Positions 1-7,101 of a stretch of DNA of 10,666 nucleotides are shown here, piece by piece. Location of the stretch: positions 1 through 10,666 of the forward strand of contig SKIL01000069.1 in NCBI GenBank assembly GCA_007116425.1. The letters run 5' to 3'. Both the position numbers and the translations under genes were made by a program. Source of the DNA: Bacteriovoracaceae bacterium. GTDB taxonomy: Bacteria > Bdellovibrionota > Bacteriovoracia > Bacteriovoracales > Bacteriovoracaceae. The notes beneath the pieces were generated by a model. The model saw only the letters and a list, made by a program, of their open reading frames with translations. It was not told where the DNA came from and made no database searches. Position 1 is the stretch's first letter. Every line of letters begins with the position of its first letter.

Positions 1-1
1 C

Positions 2-364
2 ATTTGGGATGATAACTCCTACCGAGAGTTTTATCCACATGGCACAAGTCATTGGCTTGGTATGGATGTTCATGACCCTTGTCCATACTTAAAAGTCCCA
101 AGTCAAATCAAACCAAAAAATAAAACGAAAGAATTAAAAGAAATTGTGCTCGAAGAAGGCATGGTTTTCACGGTTGAGCCTGGACTCTATTTCGCTGATA
201 ATAAGAAGGGCGTTGGAAAATGGGGCGGAATTGGTATCCGCATAGAAGACGATATTTTGGTAACAAAAAATGGTCACGAAAACTTATCAATCGGAGCTCC
301 AAAGAAAATAAAAGAGGTTGAAGAGGCCTGTTCTCAAGATTATAGGGATTATCTTATATGTTAA
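2..364 (+). CDS. pepP: Xaa-Pro aminopeptidase (aminopeptidase P, M24B), C-terminal part only
   Basis: The window opens inside this gene; the frame is open from base 2, so the N-terminal domain and the two metal-binding aspartates lie upstream. The remaining 120 residues carry the rest of the active site of the pita-bread fold. The segment HGTSHWLGMDVHD holds the equivalents of E. coli PepP His350, His354 (metal ligand) and His361, with exactly the same 4- and 7-residue spacing. The glutamate of FTVEPGLYF corresponds to Glu383 and that of GIRIEDDILVT to Glu406, both metal ligands. The family removes an N-terminal residue that precedes proline, in the cytoplasm, using two Mn ions. The stop codon overlaps the start of the next gene by 7 nt, so the two are probably co-transcribed. 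Family identity is firm; only the choice between PepP and a close M24B relative is open. Confidence 0.88.
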   Translation: MWDDNSYREFYPHGTSHWLGMDVHDPCPYLKVPSQIKPKNKTKELKEIVLEEGMVFTVEPGLYFADNKKGVGKWGGIGIRIEDDILVTKNGHENLSIGAPKKIKEVEEACSQDYRDYLIC

Positions 365-837
365 AACCAATTGGCCTATACTTTTTACTTTCAATCATTG
401 GAACGACTTTCGCCAATACTGATCATCAGTTTTTTACAATGGCCCACTCGACTTGTGAGACACATATCTTTTATCAGTTTGATGGATTCAATGATCGAGA
501 CCAAGAAAACATGAAGCAAAGGGTTCAAAGCTCACTAGAACAAAAAGGCTTTAAAATAAATGTTCACGAATCGACCGATAATCGAGCACAAAGAGTTCTA
601 TCTGAAGAATTATATTTTGAAGTAAAAATGTCTCGTGAAGGCTGGTTATACAAGAACTGTCTACTCGATATGAAATTAAAAGAGGCCAGGTCTTCAGGTC
701 GCACTCGCCAAGACAGGGTCCTACACAAGGCCGAAATAAACCGACAGTTTCCAAGAGTCACCTTCAAAGGCAACGAGAGATGTGTTCGCGCTATTTCAGA
801 TGCGCTTATTCATATACCTGTCTGTAGAGCTCGTTAA
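358..837 (+). CDS. small secreted four-cysteine protein, function unknown
   Basis: I do not recognise a family. The 159-residue product starts with a typical Sec signal peptide: a hydrophobic core at residues 5-16, then TTFA and a likely cleavage near residues 19-20, giving a periplasmic or exported protein of about 140 residues. The mature part has four cysteines (33, 101, 142, 156), an even number that could form two disulfides. It is basic, with Arg/Lys-rich stretches around residues 105-133, and has no second membrane segment. The start ATG is preceded by AGGGA (344-348) with 9 nt spacing and overlaps the aminopeptidase stop by 7 nt, so translation is probably coupled. Its TAA (835-837) overlaps the stop codon of the convergent polyprenyl synthase. 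Coding looks real from the signal peptide, ribosome site and packing; the function is open. Confidence 0.8.
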   Translation: MLKPIGLYFLLSIIGTTFANTDHQFFTMAHSTCETHIFYQFDGFNDRDQENMKQRVQSSLEQKGFKINVHESTDNRAQRVLSEELYFEVKMSREGWLYKNCLLDMKLKEARSSGRTRQDRVLHKAEINRQFPRVTFKGNERCVRAISDALIHIPVCRAR

Positions 838-1874
838 TAGGTTCTTTTGGCAAGATAATCGAGTATAAACTCTACAGCTTCCCTACCTGATTGATGCATT
901 TTTAAATCAGCTTTCTCTTCACTTAAGTTTCTACCTGTTTGCTTCTCGTAACTGGAGTGAAACTCGCGACAAATTTGATCTAAAAGCGATCGAGCAGATT
1001 CAAGGTGTTCACGTGCTTCTGAGCGAACCTCTGAAATAGAAAGTTCCAACTCTGACGGAAGACCTCTCTCTAGACGAGAAGTAACGATAGCTTGCAAGTT
1101 TTCACCGCTTTTAAATGAGCTAAACAATTCATGATCTTTTTCGAGCCATCTAAACACCACAGAGTTTACAATTCCATTTTCAAGATCAAGATACTGATCC
1201 TTAAAAGATTCACCTGTCTGTGAAAAGTCTAGAGCATCATCAATCATCTGAAAGGCAAGGCCTAAGTGATGGCCAAATAGCTTGGCCTGCTCACGAGACT
1301 GAGTAGGTAAATTTGCTAGAGTTGCAGGAGCAAGTGAGCACCAACTCATAACTGAAGACGTTTTTGCCAGAGCTATCTTTTCAATGATCTCACGCGAATA
1401 TTCACGGTCTTCACTCGCATCTAATTGCAACCACTCACCAAGTGACAATTGATAGATCACATTGGCCATCTCTGAAACTAATTCTAAATTTCCGGCCTTT
1501 GTAAGTCCCATAATGACATCGGCGAGTAAATAGTCACCCGCCAAAACCGCTCTCTTATTAGATGATTCAGCATTAATAGAGGGCTTACCTCTTCTGGTCG
1601 TGGCCTGATCGATAACATCATCATGGGCCAAAGATGCAGCGTGGACCATTTCAATACTGGTTGCGTACAAGTGAGTCTGCTCTGTTGAAAGAAGAAAGGT
1701 CCTTCCAAACAGAAAGGTTAGAAGAGGTCGAAGACGCTTACCACCAATCAGGACTGTGCGGGCCAATAAGTCATCAATATCATGACGACAGCGCTCGGAA
1801 CTGACCTTGAGCTCTAAATTTTCGACATGTTTTAAAATATCGCGAGGAATTCGATTAAAAAAAGCTTCTAACAT
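834..1874 (-). CDS. long-chain trans-polyprenyl diphosphate synthase (IspB/HepT type)
   Basis: This 346-residue enzyme belongs to the trans-isoprenyl diphosphate synthases, which extend an allylic diphosphate with isopentenyl diphosphate. Visible motifs in order are GGKRLRP (44-50), the first aspartate-rich motif DDVID (85-89) with the downstream arginines RR (94-95), LAGDYLLAD (111-119), KT (171-172), and the second aspartate-rich motif DDALD (212-216). The residues just before the first motif (HAASLAH) are small, as in octaprenyl synthases, so a long chain suits the product pocket better than farnesyl or geranylgeranyl length. It is transcribed away from the menaquinone operon and is the obvious source of the MenA side chain; that link is inference. 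After the second aspartate motif the usual proline-bearing GxxTLP segment reads GIVNSVV (234-240). No strong Shine-Dalgarno precedes the ATG, only a purine stretch. IspB, HepT and SdsA-like enzymes cannot be told apart here. Confidence 0.9.
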   Translation of the reverse strand: MLEAFFNRIPRDILKHVENLELKVSSERCRHDIDDLLARTVLIGGKRLRPLLTFLFGRTFLLSTEQTHLYATSIEMVHAASLAHDDVIDQATTRRGKPSINAESSNKRAVLAGDYLLADVIMGLTKAGNLELVSEMANVIYQLSLGEWLQLDASEDREYSREIIEKIALAKTSSVMSWCSLAPATLANLPTQSREQAKLFGHHLGLAFQMIDDALDFSQTGESFKDQYLDLENGIVNSVVFRWLEKDHELFSSFKSGENLQAIVTSRLERGLPSELELSISEVRSEAREHLESARSLLDQICREFHSSYEKQTGRNLSEEKADLKMHQSGREAVEFILDYLAKRTY

Positions 1875-1895
1875 TCTTTACTAAACCATTTTGAG

Positions 1896-1925
1896 ATTAT
1901 CCCAAATAATTAACACTTGCCCCAA
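1896..1925 (-). promoter_or_regulatory. candidate sigma-70 promoter for the polyprenyl synthase
   Basis: On the minus strand GATAAT (plus 1896-1901, five of six to TATAAT) lies 18 nt downstream of TTGGGG (plus 1920-1925, TTG matched only). Transcription would begin about 15 nt before the ATG. The -35 match is weak, so this is tentative. Confidence 0.35.
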
Positions 1926-2026
1926 CCAAAGTAAATTAAATAAGTACTTAGATTTACACTAAAATTGTCACTGATTTGACCACATCTACACGGCCATGAA
2001 TTCTTACTAGACCATCGTGCAAACGC

Positions 2027-2055
2027 TTGAAAGTCCATAGAAAAACAGCTAGATT
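2027..2055 (+). promoter_or_regulatory. candidate sigma-70 promoter of the menaquinone operon
   Basis: TTGAAA (2027-2032, five of six to TTGACA) is followed after a 17-nt spacer by TAGATT (2050-2055, four of six to TATAAT). The start point would fall near 2062, giving a leader of about 37 nt before the preferred ubiE start at 2099. It would leave only about 13 nt before the alternative ATG at 2075. Nothing better is seen between 1926 and 2074. Confidence 0.5.
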
Positions 2056-2087
2056 GCATTCATAATTTAGCTCTATGCCCCAAAGAC

Positions 2088-2092
2088 AAGGA
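2088..2092 (+). promoter_or_regulatory. ribosome binding site that decides the ubiE start
   Basis: AAGGA sits 6 nt before the ATG at 2099. The in-frame ATG at 2075 has no purine-rich stretch upstream. This moves the start 8 codons downstream of the longest reading. Confidence 0.65.
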
Positions 2093-2098
2093 AAAAGC

Positions 2099-2848
2099 AT
2101 GAATCAGGCCGAAGGAAAACTCCAAAATAAGAAAGAGACACTGGATTCACGAAAACCAGAAAGCTATAAAATTTTTGATGATATCGCTGGAACCTATGAT
2201 TTTCTAAATCGAATTCTCTCTTTTGGAATTGATGTTTATTGGCGAAAGAAAATGACAAAAAAGTTACCCCAAAGGAAAAACTTACAAGCATTGGACCTTG
2301 CAACGGGAACTGCAGATGTCGCACTAACATTATCTAAGCAACCACAAATTGCTCACGTCAAAGGCCTTGACCTCTCAAAAGAGATGATAGCAATTGGGCG
2401 CAAAAAAGTAGAAAAGGCCAATAAACGCGGTCTTATTTCATTAGATATTGGTGATGGAACGCAAATCGAAGCAGAAGATGAAAGCTTTGATGTGGCGACC
2501 ATATCATTTGGCATTCGCAATTTTAGTGATCCTGATAAATCCCTACGAGACATTTATCGTGTACTTAAGCCTGAAGGACGACTACTTATTCTTGAGTTCT
2601 CATTGCCTAAAAACAGACTTGTTCGTGCCGTCTACTTTTTCTATTTTAGAAACCTTCTCCCTTGGATTGGCAATCTTGTCTCAAAGCATAAAGATGCCTA
2701 CACATATCTAAACGAAAGTGTTGAGCACTTCCCCTACGGAAAAGAGTTTGCACAAAAAATGGAAAATGCAAATTTTAAAAATGTGACATACACACCACTA
2801 ACTTTTGGAATTGCGACACTATACTGTGGAGACAAAAAGGATTCATAA
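2099..2848 (+). CDS. ubiE: demethylmenaquinone methyltransferase (UbiE/MenG family)
   Basis: This 249-residue SAM-dependent methyltransferase performs the last step of menaquinone synthesis, C-methylation of demethylmenaquinone. Family signatures are visible throughout: IFDDIAGTYDFLNRILSFG near residues 25-43, SAM motif I LDLATGTADVALTL (65-78), the acidic residue after the second strand in GLDLSKEM (89-96), FGIRNFSDPDKSL (137-149), and the RVLKPEGRLLILEFSLP block (154-170). The C-terminal part carries the YTYLNESVEHFP segment (201-212) typical of UbiE. Length is normal. It is the first gene of the men operon and its TAA shares one base with the menF ATG (TAATG). With only menaquinone genes around it, MenG activity is the likely role; whether it also methylates a ubiquinone precursor cannot be read from sequence, and no ubiquinone genes are in view. 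The start at 2099 is chosen over 2075 for its ribosome site. Confidence 0.94.
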   Translation: MNQAEGKLQNKKETLDSRKPESYKIFDDIAGTYDFLNRILSFGIDVYWRKKMTKKLPQRKNLQALDLATGTADVALTLSKQPQIAHVKGLDLSKEMIAIGRKKVEKANKRGLISLDIGDGTQIEAEDESFDVATISFGIRNFSDPDKSLRDIYRVLKPEGRLLILEFSLPKNRLVRAVYFFYFRNLLPWIGNLVSKHKDAYTYLNESVEHFPYGKEFAQKMENANFKNVTYTPLTFGIATLYCGDKKDS

Positions 2849-4332
2849 TGCAAGCATTTGATCGCCTTTACGACAAACTACTACAAGTAGAGAAAAGTAC
2901 AGACCAAAGCTTTAAAGAAATCCATGTTTCAAAGAATGAGTTTGAATTTTATTGGTCCATGCTTTTCCAACATATTCATAGGTATGATGAAGTCTTTAGT
3001 TTTATTGACAGAGAAGGTTTTGAGCATCACGCCCTGCTTGGACTAGAGCTCGCGAATATGACCTCTCAACCCAAACTTGATGATCAAAAGCTTTGGGTTG
3101 GGGGTGAAAGGTTTGCAAAAATAAAAAAACCAGAACAATCGCAATGGAACAACTTTATCCCTCAAGATGAGAATTCTCAATACTTTGCCCCACTTTTTGG
3201 CCTTTATGCTTACCGTGGGAAATATACAATTTTTATTCAAGGTCACTTCGATAAAAGGTTTCCGAGTGTTGCTGACTTTTGCTCATACTTTCAAGACCCC
3301 AGTACTGATCAAGACCTTGTAGTTAGTCAAACAGACTTAAAAAGCTCTACTCTCAAGCCAGCTAATCATCATCCAAGCTTCGAAGAGTGGAAAAGAATGA
3401 TCGAGACGGTACAGAAAAACTTTACAAATATTCCAAAAGTTGTACTTGCCAGATCATCAAGCTTTACGGATAAAAACACTGAAAGCTATCTGAACCATCC
3501 AAGTTCATTTTCCTATTTAATAGACTACCTCTACAAGAAAAACCATGAGCATAAAAACTTTTTTCTTTTCCTAAGACCACAGAGAGGATCGACATTTATT
3601 AGCATCACTCCAGAGAAATTATTCTCACTTAACCTTGGCCAAGAATTAAAACTGTCAATTGATGCTATTGCAGGAACGAGAAAACGTGATCTACTTGACC
3701 AAGAAAATGACGATAGGCTCGCCATCGAACTTGAATCAAATGAAAAAGAGCTAGCAGAGCACAGATTTGTTAAAAATGAAGTTATTCGATCACTCGACAC
3801 GATAAAGGCCTCACTTGAAGACAAAGGAATACCTGAAACATCTATCTCAATGAAATCAGTATTTGAAGAAGACATCTTAAAGCTAAAACATGTCCAGCAC
3901 CTTCATAGCCTATATGAAATGGATATTGCTCGAGAAAACTCTGAGCAAATTAATATTAGTGAGCTTAATCAACTCATTCTTTCAACTCTCCATCCAACTC
4001 CAGCTGTTGGCGGTCAACCAAAACAGGCCGCGATTGACCTGATAGAAGAACTTGAGAGCTCTGATCGAGGATTTTATGCAGCACCAGTTGGAATTATTTC
4101 TCCTGATTGCATACAATATACCGTCGCCATTCGAAGCGCATTGATTAATCAAAACAATATCAGCGTTTATGCAGGTGCCGGGATTGTCGAAGGTTCCGAT
4201 GCTCTAGCAGAGTGGAAGGAAACAGAAAATAAAATGAAAAACTTTACAGAAGTCCTAGAAAACAGCATGGGCCACGCCATAGAAGTTGATAAAAAAGAGG
4301 ATCACTTGATTGAAACAGAACACAATATCTAA
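2848..4332 (+). CDS. menF: isochorismate synthase MenF
   Basis: This 494-residue protein of the chorismate-binding superfamily converts chorismate to isochorismate, the entry step of classical menaquinone synthesis. The catalytic half is well preserved. Lys197 in IPKVVLAR aligns with the general base (MenF Lys190, EntC Lys147). Glu256 in TPEKLF aligns with the general acid (EntC Glu197). AIAGTRKRD (273-281) follows at the expected distance. Glu304 of AEHRFV and the glutamates of AEWKETENK (454-462) match the Mg-binding positions. LHPTPAVGG (381-389) and the YAGAGIVEGSD block (441-451) complete the signature. The N-terminal 190 residues are poorly conserved, as usual in this family. It overlaps ubiE by one base, with AAGGA 6 nt upstream of the ATG, and overlaps menD by 23 nt. 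EntC, salicylate synthase or anthranilate synthase would fit the fold, but the position between ubiE and menD argues for MenF. Confidence 0.94.
   Translation: MQAFDRLYDKLLQVEKSTDQSFKEIHVSKNEFEFYWSMLFQHIHRYDEVFSFIDREGFEHHALLGLELANMTSQPKLDDQKLWVGGERFAKIKKPEQSQWNNFIPQDENSQYFAPLFGLYAYRGKYTIFIQGHFDKRFPSVADFCSYFQDPSTDQDLVVSQTDLKSSTLKPANHHPSFEEWKRMIETVQKNFTNIPKVVLARSSSFTDKNTESYLNHPSSFSYLIDYLYKKNHEHKNFFLFLRPQRGSTFISITPEKLFSLNLGQELKLSIDAIAGTRKRDLLDQENDDRLAIELESNEKELAEHRFVKNEVIRSLDTIKASLEDKGIPETSISMKSVFEEDILKLKHVQHLHSLYEMDIARENSEQINISELNQLILSTLHPTPAVGGQPKQAAIDLIEELESSDRGFYAAPVGIISPDCIQYTVAIRSALINQNNISVYAGAGIVEGSDALAEWKETENKMKNFTEVLENSMGHAIEVDKKEDHLIETEHNI
4295..4301 (+). promoter_or_regulatory. ribosome binding site supporting a TTG start for menD
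   Basis: AAGAGGA inside the 3' end of menF lies 8 nt before the TTG at 4310. The first in-frame ATG, at 4385, would remove conserved N-terminal residues, so the TTG is the best start. A second in-frame TTG at 4334 has no such site. Confidence 0.6.
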
Positions 4333-6175
4333 TTTGAAAGAATTTCAAATATTAGACGAAAATCTTAATTGGCTTTGGTCATCAATGATTATTGATGAAC
4401 TTCTTGCCCATGGGGTTACCCACTACTATCTCTCTCCAGGGATGCGAAATGCTCCACTTATAGCCGCCCTTAATGCTAGAAAACAAAGCACGCCAGACCA
4501 GTTGGACTTTTTTGTCGTTATGGACGAACGATCTGCCGCTTTTCGCGCTATGGGGCACGCAAAAAAAACAGGTCGACCAGCAGTTTTAATTTGTACATCA
4601 GGCACAGCGCTGGCCAACTATATGCCTGCAGTTGTTGAAGCATGGAAAATTCGTCTACCAATGATTGTACTAAGTGCAGACAGACCACCTGAACTGAATG
4701 CTAGTGATGCCAACCAAACGATTATCCAGGATAATATTTACGGAAACTATGTGGCCGAATCGCTTAACCTGGGAGTTCCTACAGAGTCGATATCTCCCAG
4801 AGCGCTTCGAACGAGTGTCGCAAATATCGTCACTAGGGCCATGCGATCTGGGCCAAGTGGTCCTTCTCCAGTGCACCTAAACCTCTCGTTTCGTGAGCCC
4901 TTAGACGGTACCTCTCATGACAAAAATGAAACTCCTCTGATTTCTCACGAATACCTTGAAAAAGTAAAAGCTGATTGCAATTTCACAAAAAACTCTGAAA
5001 GTAAAAGGTCCACACATTACACAGAAAGTTACGCACAAGTTCCCAATGAAGTTTTAGAGCAAGTTGTAGAAAAATTAAATCAGGCCCAAAGGGCAATGTT
5101 TGTTCTAGGAGAACTCCCTCCCTGGATTGACCGTACACCAATTAGTGAAACACTTAAGAAGTTAAATATTCCACTCTTTTTAGACGTGGGAAGCTCATTA
5201 AAGTACGAGCATCAAATTCCCCATGGAGCACCAAGTTTCGATCACCCAGAAGTCTTTGAGCAATACCGCAAGTCCCCGCCTAAATTAATAATCCATCTCG
5301 GTGGAAGGATTGTGGCCAGACATTATTATGAATTATTAGCTCAATCCCCAGACATCTTTTTAATTAGTGTTAATGATTCATCAAGAAAAGAAGATCCTTC
5401 GCATCAAATACGAATGCGTTTGGTCGCCAGACCGGATATTTTTTGTGCTAACCTCAATAAGCTTTTAACCGACACAAAACCTCTTGAATTGGCAAAAAAC
5501 TTTCAGTTTGAAGCCAGAGACTGGAAATCATTTATACAACAAAAATCAGCAATTATTGATGAGTCAAAACTCTCCTATCCAGTTATCTCTAAAACAACAA
5601 TTGAAACAATACCTGAAGACTCTACCCTTTATTTAGGCAATAGCACTGTTATTCGCTCCTTTGATTCTTACGCAAGCGATAAGGTTTCAAAGCGACTCCA
5701 TACTATAACTCATCGGGGCGCAAGTGGAATTGAAGGCTTCGTTTCTGCAGCAATCGGCCACACCGAAACAAAATTTTTCCTTGGAGATAACTCGCCAACA
5801 ACATTAGTCCTTGGTGACGTTTCTGCAATTCATGACCTCAATGCCTTTATTGAACTAAAAAATAAAAAAATCCCTTTAATTATCGTTATTGTGAATAATC
5901 AAGGTGGAGGGATCTTTACATTATTGCCAATGAAAAAAGATGAACATCTCATAAAGTCAATGCTTAGCCCACATGACTTCGATTTTCACCCTTTAATTAA
6001 TGGATTAGGGGTCACCTATTTAAAAGCACAAACACGTGATCAATATATCGACTCCTACAAACAAGCACTTCAAAAAAGTATGAGTGAACAAGCCCCAATA
6101 GTTATTGAAGCATGCTTTAATCACGAAGATAATCGTGAAGTATATAAAAAATTGCGCACGATTCGATTAAATTAG
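4310..6175 (+). CDS. menD: SEPHCHC synthase MenD (ThDP-dependent)
   Basis: MenD joins 2-oxoglutarate, after decarboxylation on thiamine diphosphate, to isochorismate. At 621 residues it is somewhat longer than the roughly 550-residue E. coli enzyme. Signatures in order are SPGMRNAPL (42-50) with the substrate arginine Arg46, MDERSAAF (71-78) with the ThDP-activating Glu73, TSGTALANY (96-104), LSADRPPEL (121-129) with Arg125, DANQTI (133-138), HLNLSFREPL, HRGASGIEG, the Mg/ThDP motif LGDVSAIHDL (501-510) through NNQGGGIF (529-536), and a closing PIVIEACFNH. Translation starts at TTG and overlaps menF by 23 nt, suggesting coupling. One oddity is that the family motif SPGSRS reads SPGMRN, losing the serine beside the substrate-binding arginine. 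All other key residues I can place are kept, so the enzyme should be active. Confidence 0.95.
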   Translation: MKQNTISNLKEFQILDENLNWLWSSMIIDELLAHGVTHYYLSPGMRNAPLIAALNARKQSTPDQLDFFVVMDERSAAFRAMGHAKKTGRPAVLICTSGTALANYMPAVVEAWKIRLPMIVLSADRPPELNASDANQTIIQDNIYGNYVAESLNLGVPTESISPRALRTSVANIVTRAMRSGPSGPSPVHLNLSFREPLDGTSHDKNETPLISHEYLEKVKADCNFTKNSESKRSTHYTESYAQVPNEVLEQVVEKLNQAQRAMFVLGELPPWIDRTPISETLKKLNIPLFLDVGSSLKYEHQIPHGAPSFDHPEVFEQYRKSPPKLIIHLGGRIVARHYYELLAQSPDIFLISVNDSSRKEDPSHQIRMRLVARPDIFCANLNKLLTDTKPLELAKNFQFEARDWKSFIQQKSAIIDESKLSYPVISKTTIETIPEDSTLYLGNSTVIRSFDSYASDKVSKRLHTITHRGASGIEGFVSAAIGHTETKFFLGDNSPTTLVLGDVSAIHDLNAFIELKNKKIPLIIVIVNNQGGGIFTLLPMKKDEHLIKSMLSPHDFDFHPLINGLGVTYLKAQTRDQYIDSYKQALQKSMSEQAPIVIEACFNHEDNREVYKKLRTIRLN

Positions 6176-6183
6176 GCCAATCA

Positions 6184-7101
6184 ATGAAAACAAGTCAGCA
6201 ATATTCAACACTACAAGCATGGATGCTGGCGACTCGCCCGAAAACACTTTTCGCTGGTATCTCACCAGTTTTTCTAGGTATTGCTTTGGCCTATTACTTT
6301 ACTCAAAATTTTAATTTATTAATTGCTCTCCTTTCACTCGTTTGTGTAGTTCTTATGCAAATTGGAACAAATCTAGTTAACGATTATTTTGACGCTGCTG
6401 ATGGAATTGACGATGAAGCTCGGCTTGGGCCAAAACGCTCAATTCACTTAGGACTTCTCGAGGCCAAGCAAGTCAAACGAGGATACCAAATCTGTTTTGT
6501 TCTGGCCTTTTTTATCGGTCTTTACCTGATTTTCACGGGCGGGGGCCTCATTATTGCGGCGATTGGATTATCTTCATTGCTCATGGCCTATCTCTACACT
6601 GGTGGCCCTTTTCCTCTATCACGTTACGCTTTAGGAGAAGTAAGTGCAGCATTTTTTTTCGGCCCCATCGCTGTTTGGGGAAGTGCATACCTTCAAGCTC
6701 CAGATGCGAGTGAAATAATGAGCTTGTCTCATTTTTTATACGGCCTAGGAGCAGGTTGGGTTTCGGCCGCCATAATGGCGATTAATAATCTCAGAGATAG
6801 ACAGAGCGATAACAGTAAGAATAAATACACCTTGGCCGTCTTTTTAGGTGAAAGCAAGGCCCGTCTCTTGGTCATTCTATTTATATTATTATCGGCGATG
6901 TGGAACCTTTTTTACGCATTTTCTTGGCAAAACTATGGCCTTTTAATCTCTCTTATTGCGACTATTTTATTTTTTAAAAACTGGGTATTCATTCTTCGAG
7001 CTCCAATTGAACATAAAATGAATATGGCCCTGGGTAAGACAGGAATGTATTTATTTGTTTGTGCACTCCTTACCAGCGCGGCGTTTATCGCTGGAGCATA
7101 G
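6184..7101 (+). CDS. menA: 1,4-dihydroxy-2-naphthoate polyprenyltransferase MenA
   Basis: MenA is an inner-membrane UbiA-superfamily enzyme that replaces the carboxyl of dihydroxynaphthoate with a polyprenyl chain, giving demethylmenaquinone. The 305-residue product shows the N-terminal AWMLATRPKTL (12-22), the first Mg-binding motif NDYFDAADGID (66-76), LGPKRSIHLG (81-90), and the second motif NNLRDRQSDN (201-210) followed by YTLAVFLG (215-222). Hydrophobic segments fill most of the rest, about eight or nine in number, for example at 45-62, 104-120, 121-138, 225-245 and 252-271, as expected of the fold. The family's GKrTLA turn reads KNKYTLA, a mild departure. It begins 8 nt after menD with AGG overlapping the menD stop codon, and ends directly against menC. 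The prenyl donor is probably made by the divergent polyprenyl synthase upstream of the operon. Confidence 0.94.
   Translation: MKTSQQYSTLQAWMLATRPKTLFAGISPVFLGIALAYYFTQNFNLLIALLSLVCVVLMQIGTNLVNDYFDAADGIDDEARLGPKRSIHLGLLEAKQVKRGYQICFVLAFFIGLYLIFTGGGLIIAAIGLSSLLMAYLYTGGPFPLSRYALGEVSAAFFFGPIAVWGSAYLQAPDASEIMSLSHFLYGLGAGWVSAAIMAINNLRDRQSDNSKNKYTLAVFLGESKARLLVILFILLSAMWNLFYAFSWQNYGLLISLIATILFFKNWVFILRAPIEHKMNMALGKTGMYLFVCALLTSAAFIAGA

Noticed and set aside
2075..2098. Longer start for ubiE giving eight more residues
   Set aside because: No ribosome site precedes 2075 and it would lie about 13 nt from the predicted transcription start; AAGGA 6 nt before 2099 is much better.
3531..3875. Serine-rich 114-codon minus-strand frame inside menF
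   Set aside because: It is a shadow of the catalytic part of menF; its Ser richness comes from reading Asp/Glu/Lys codons backwards.
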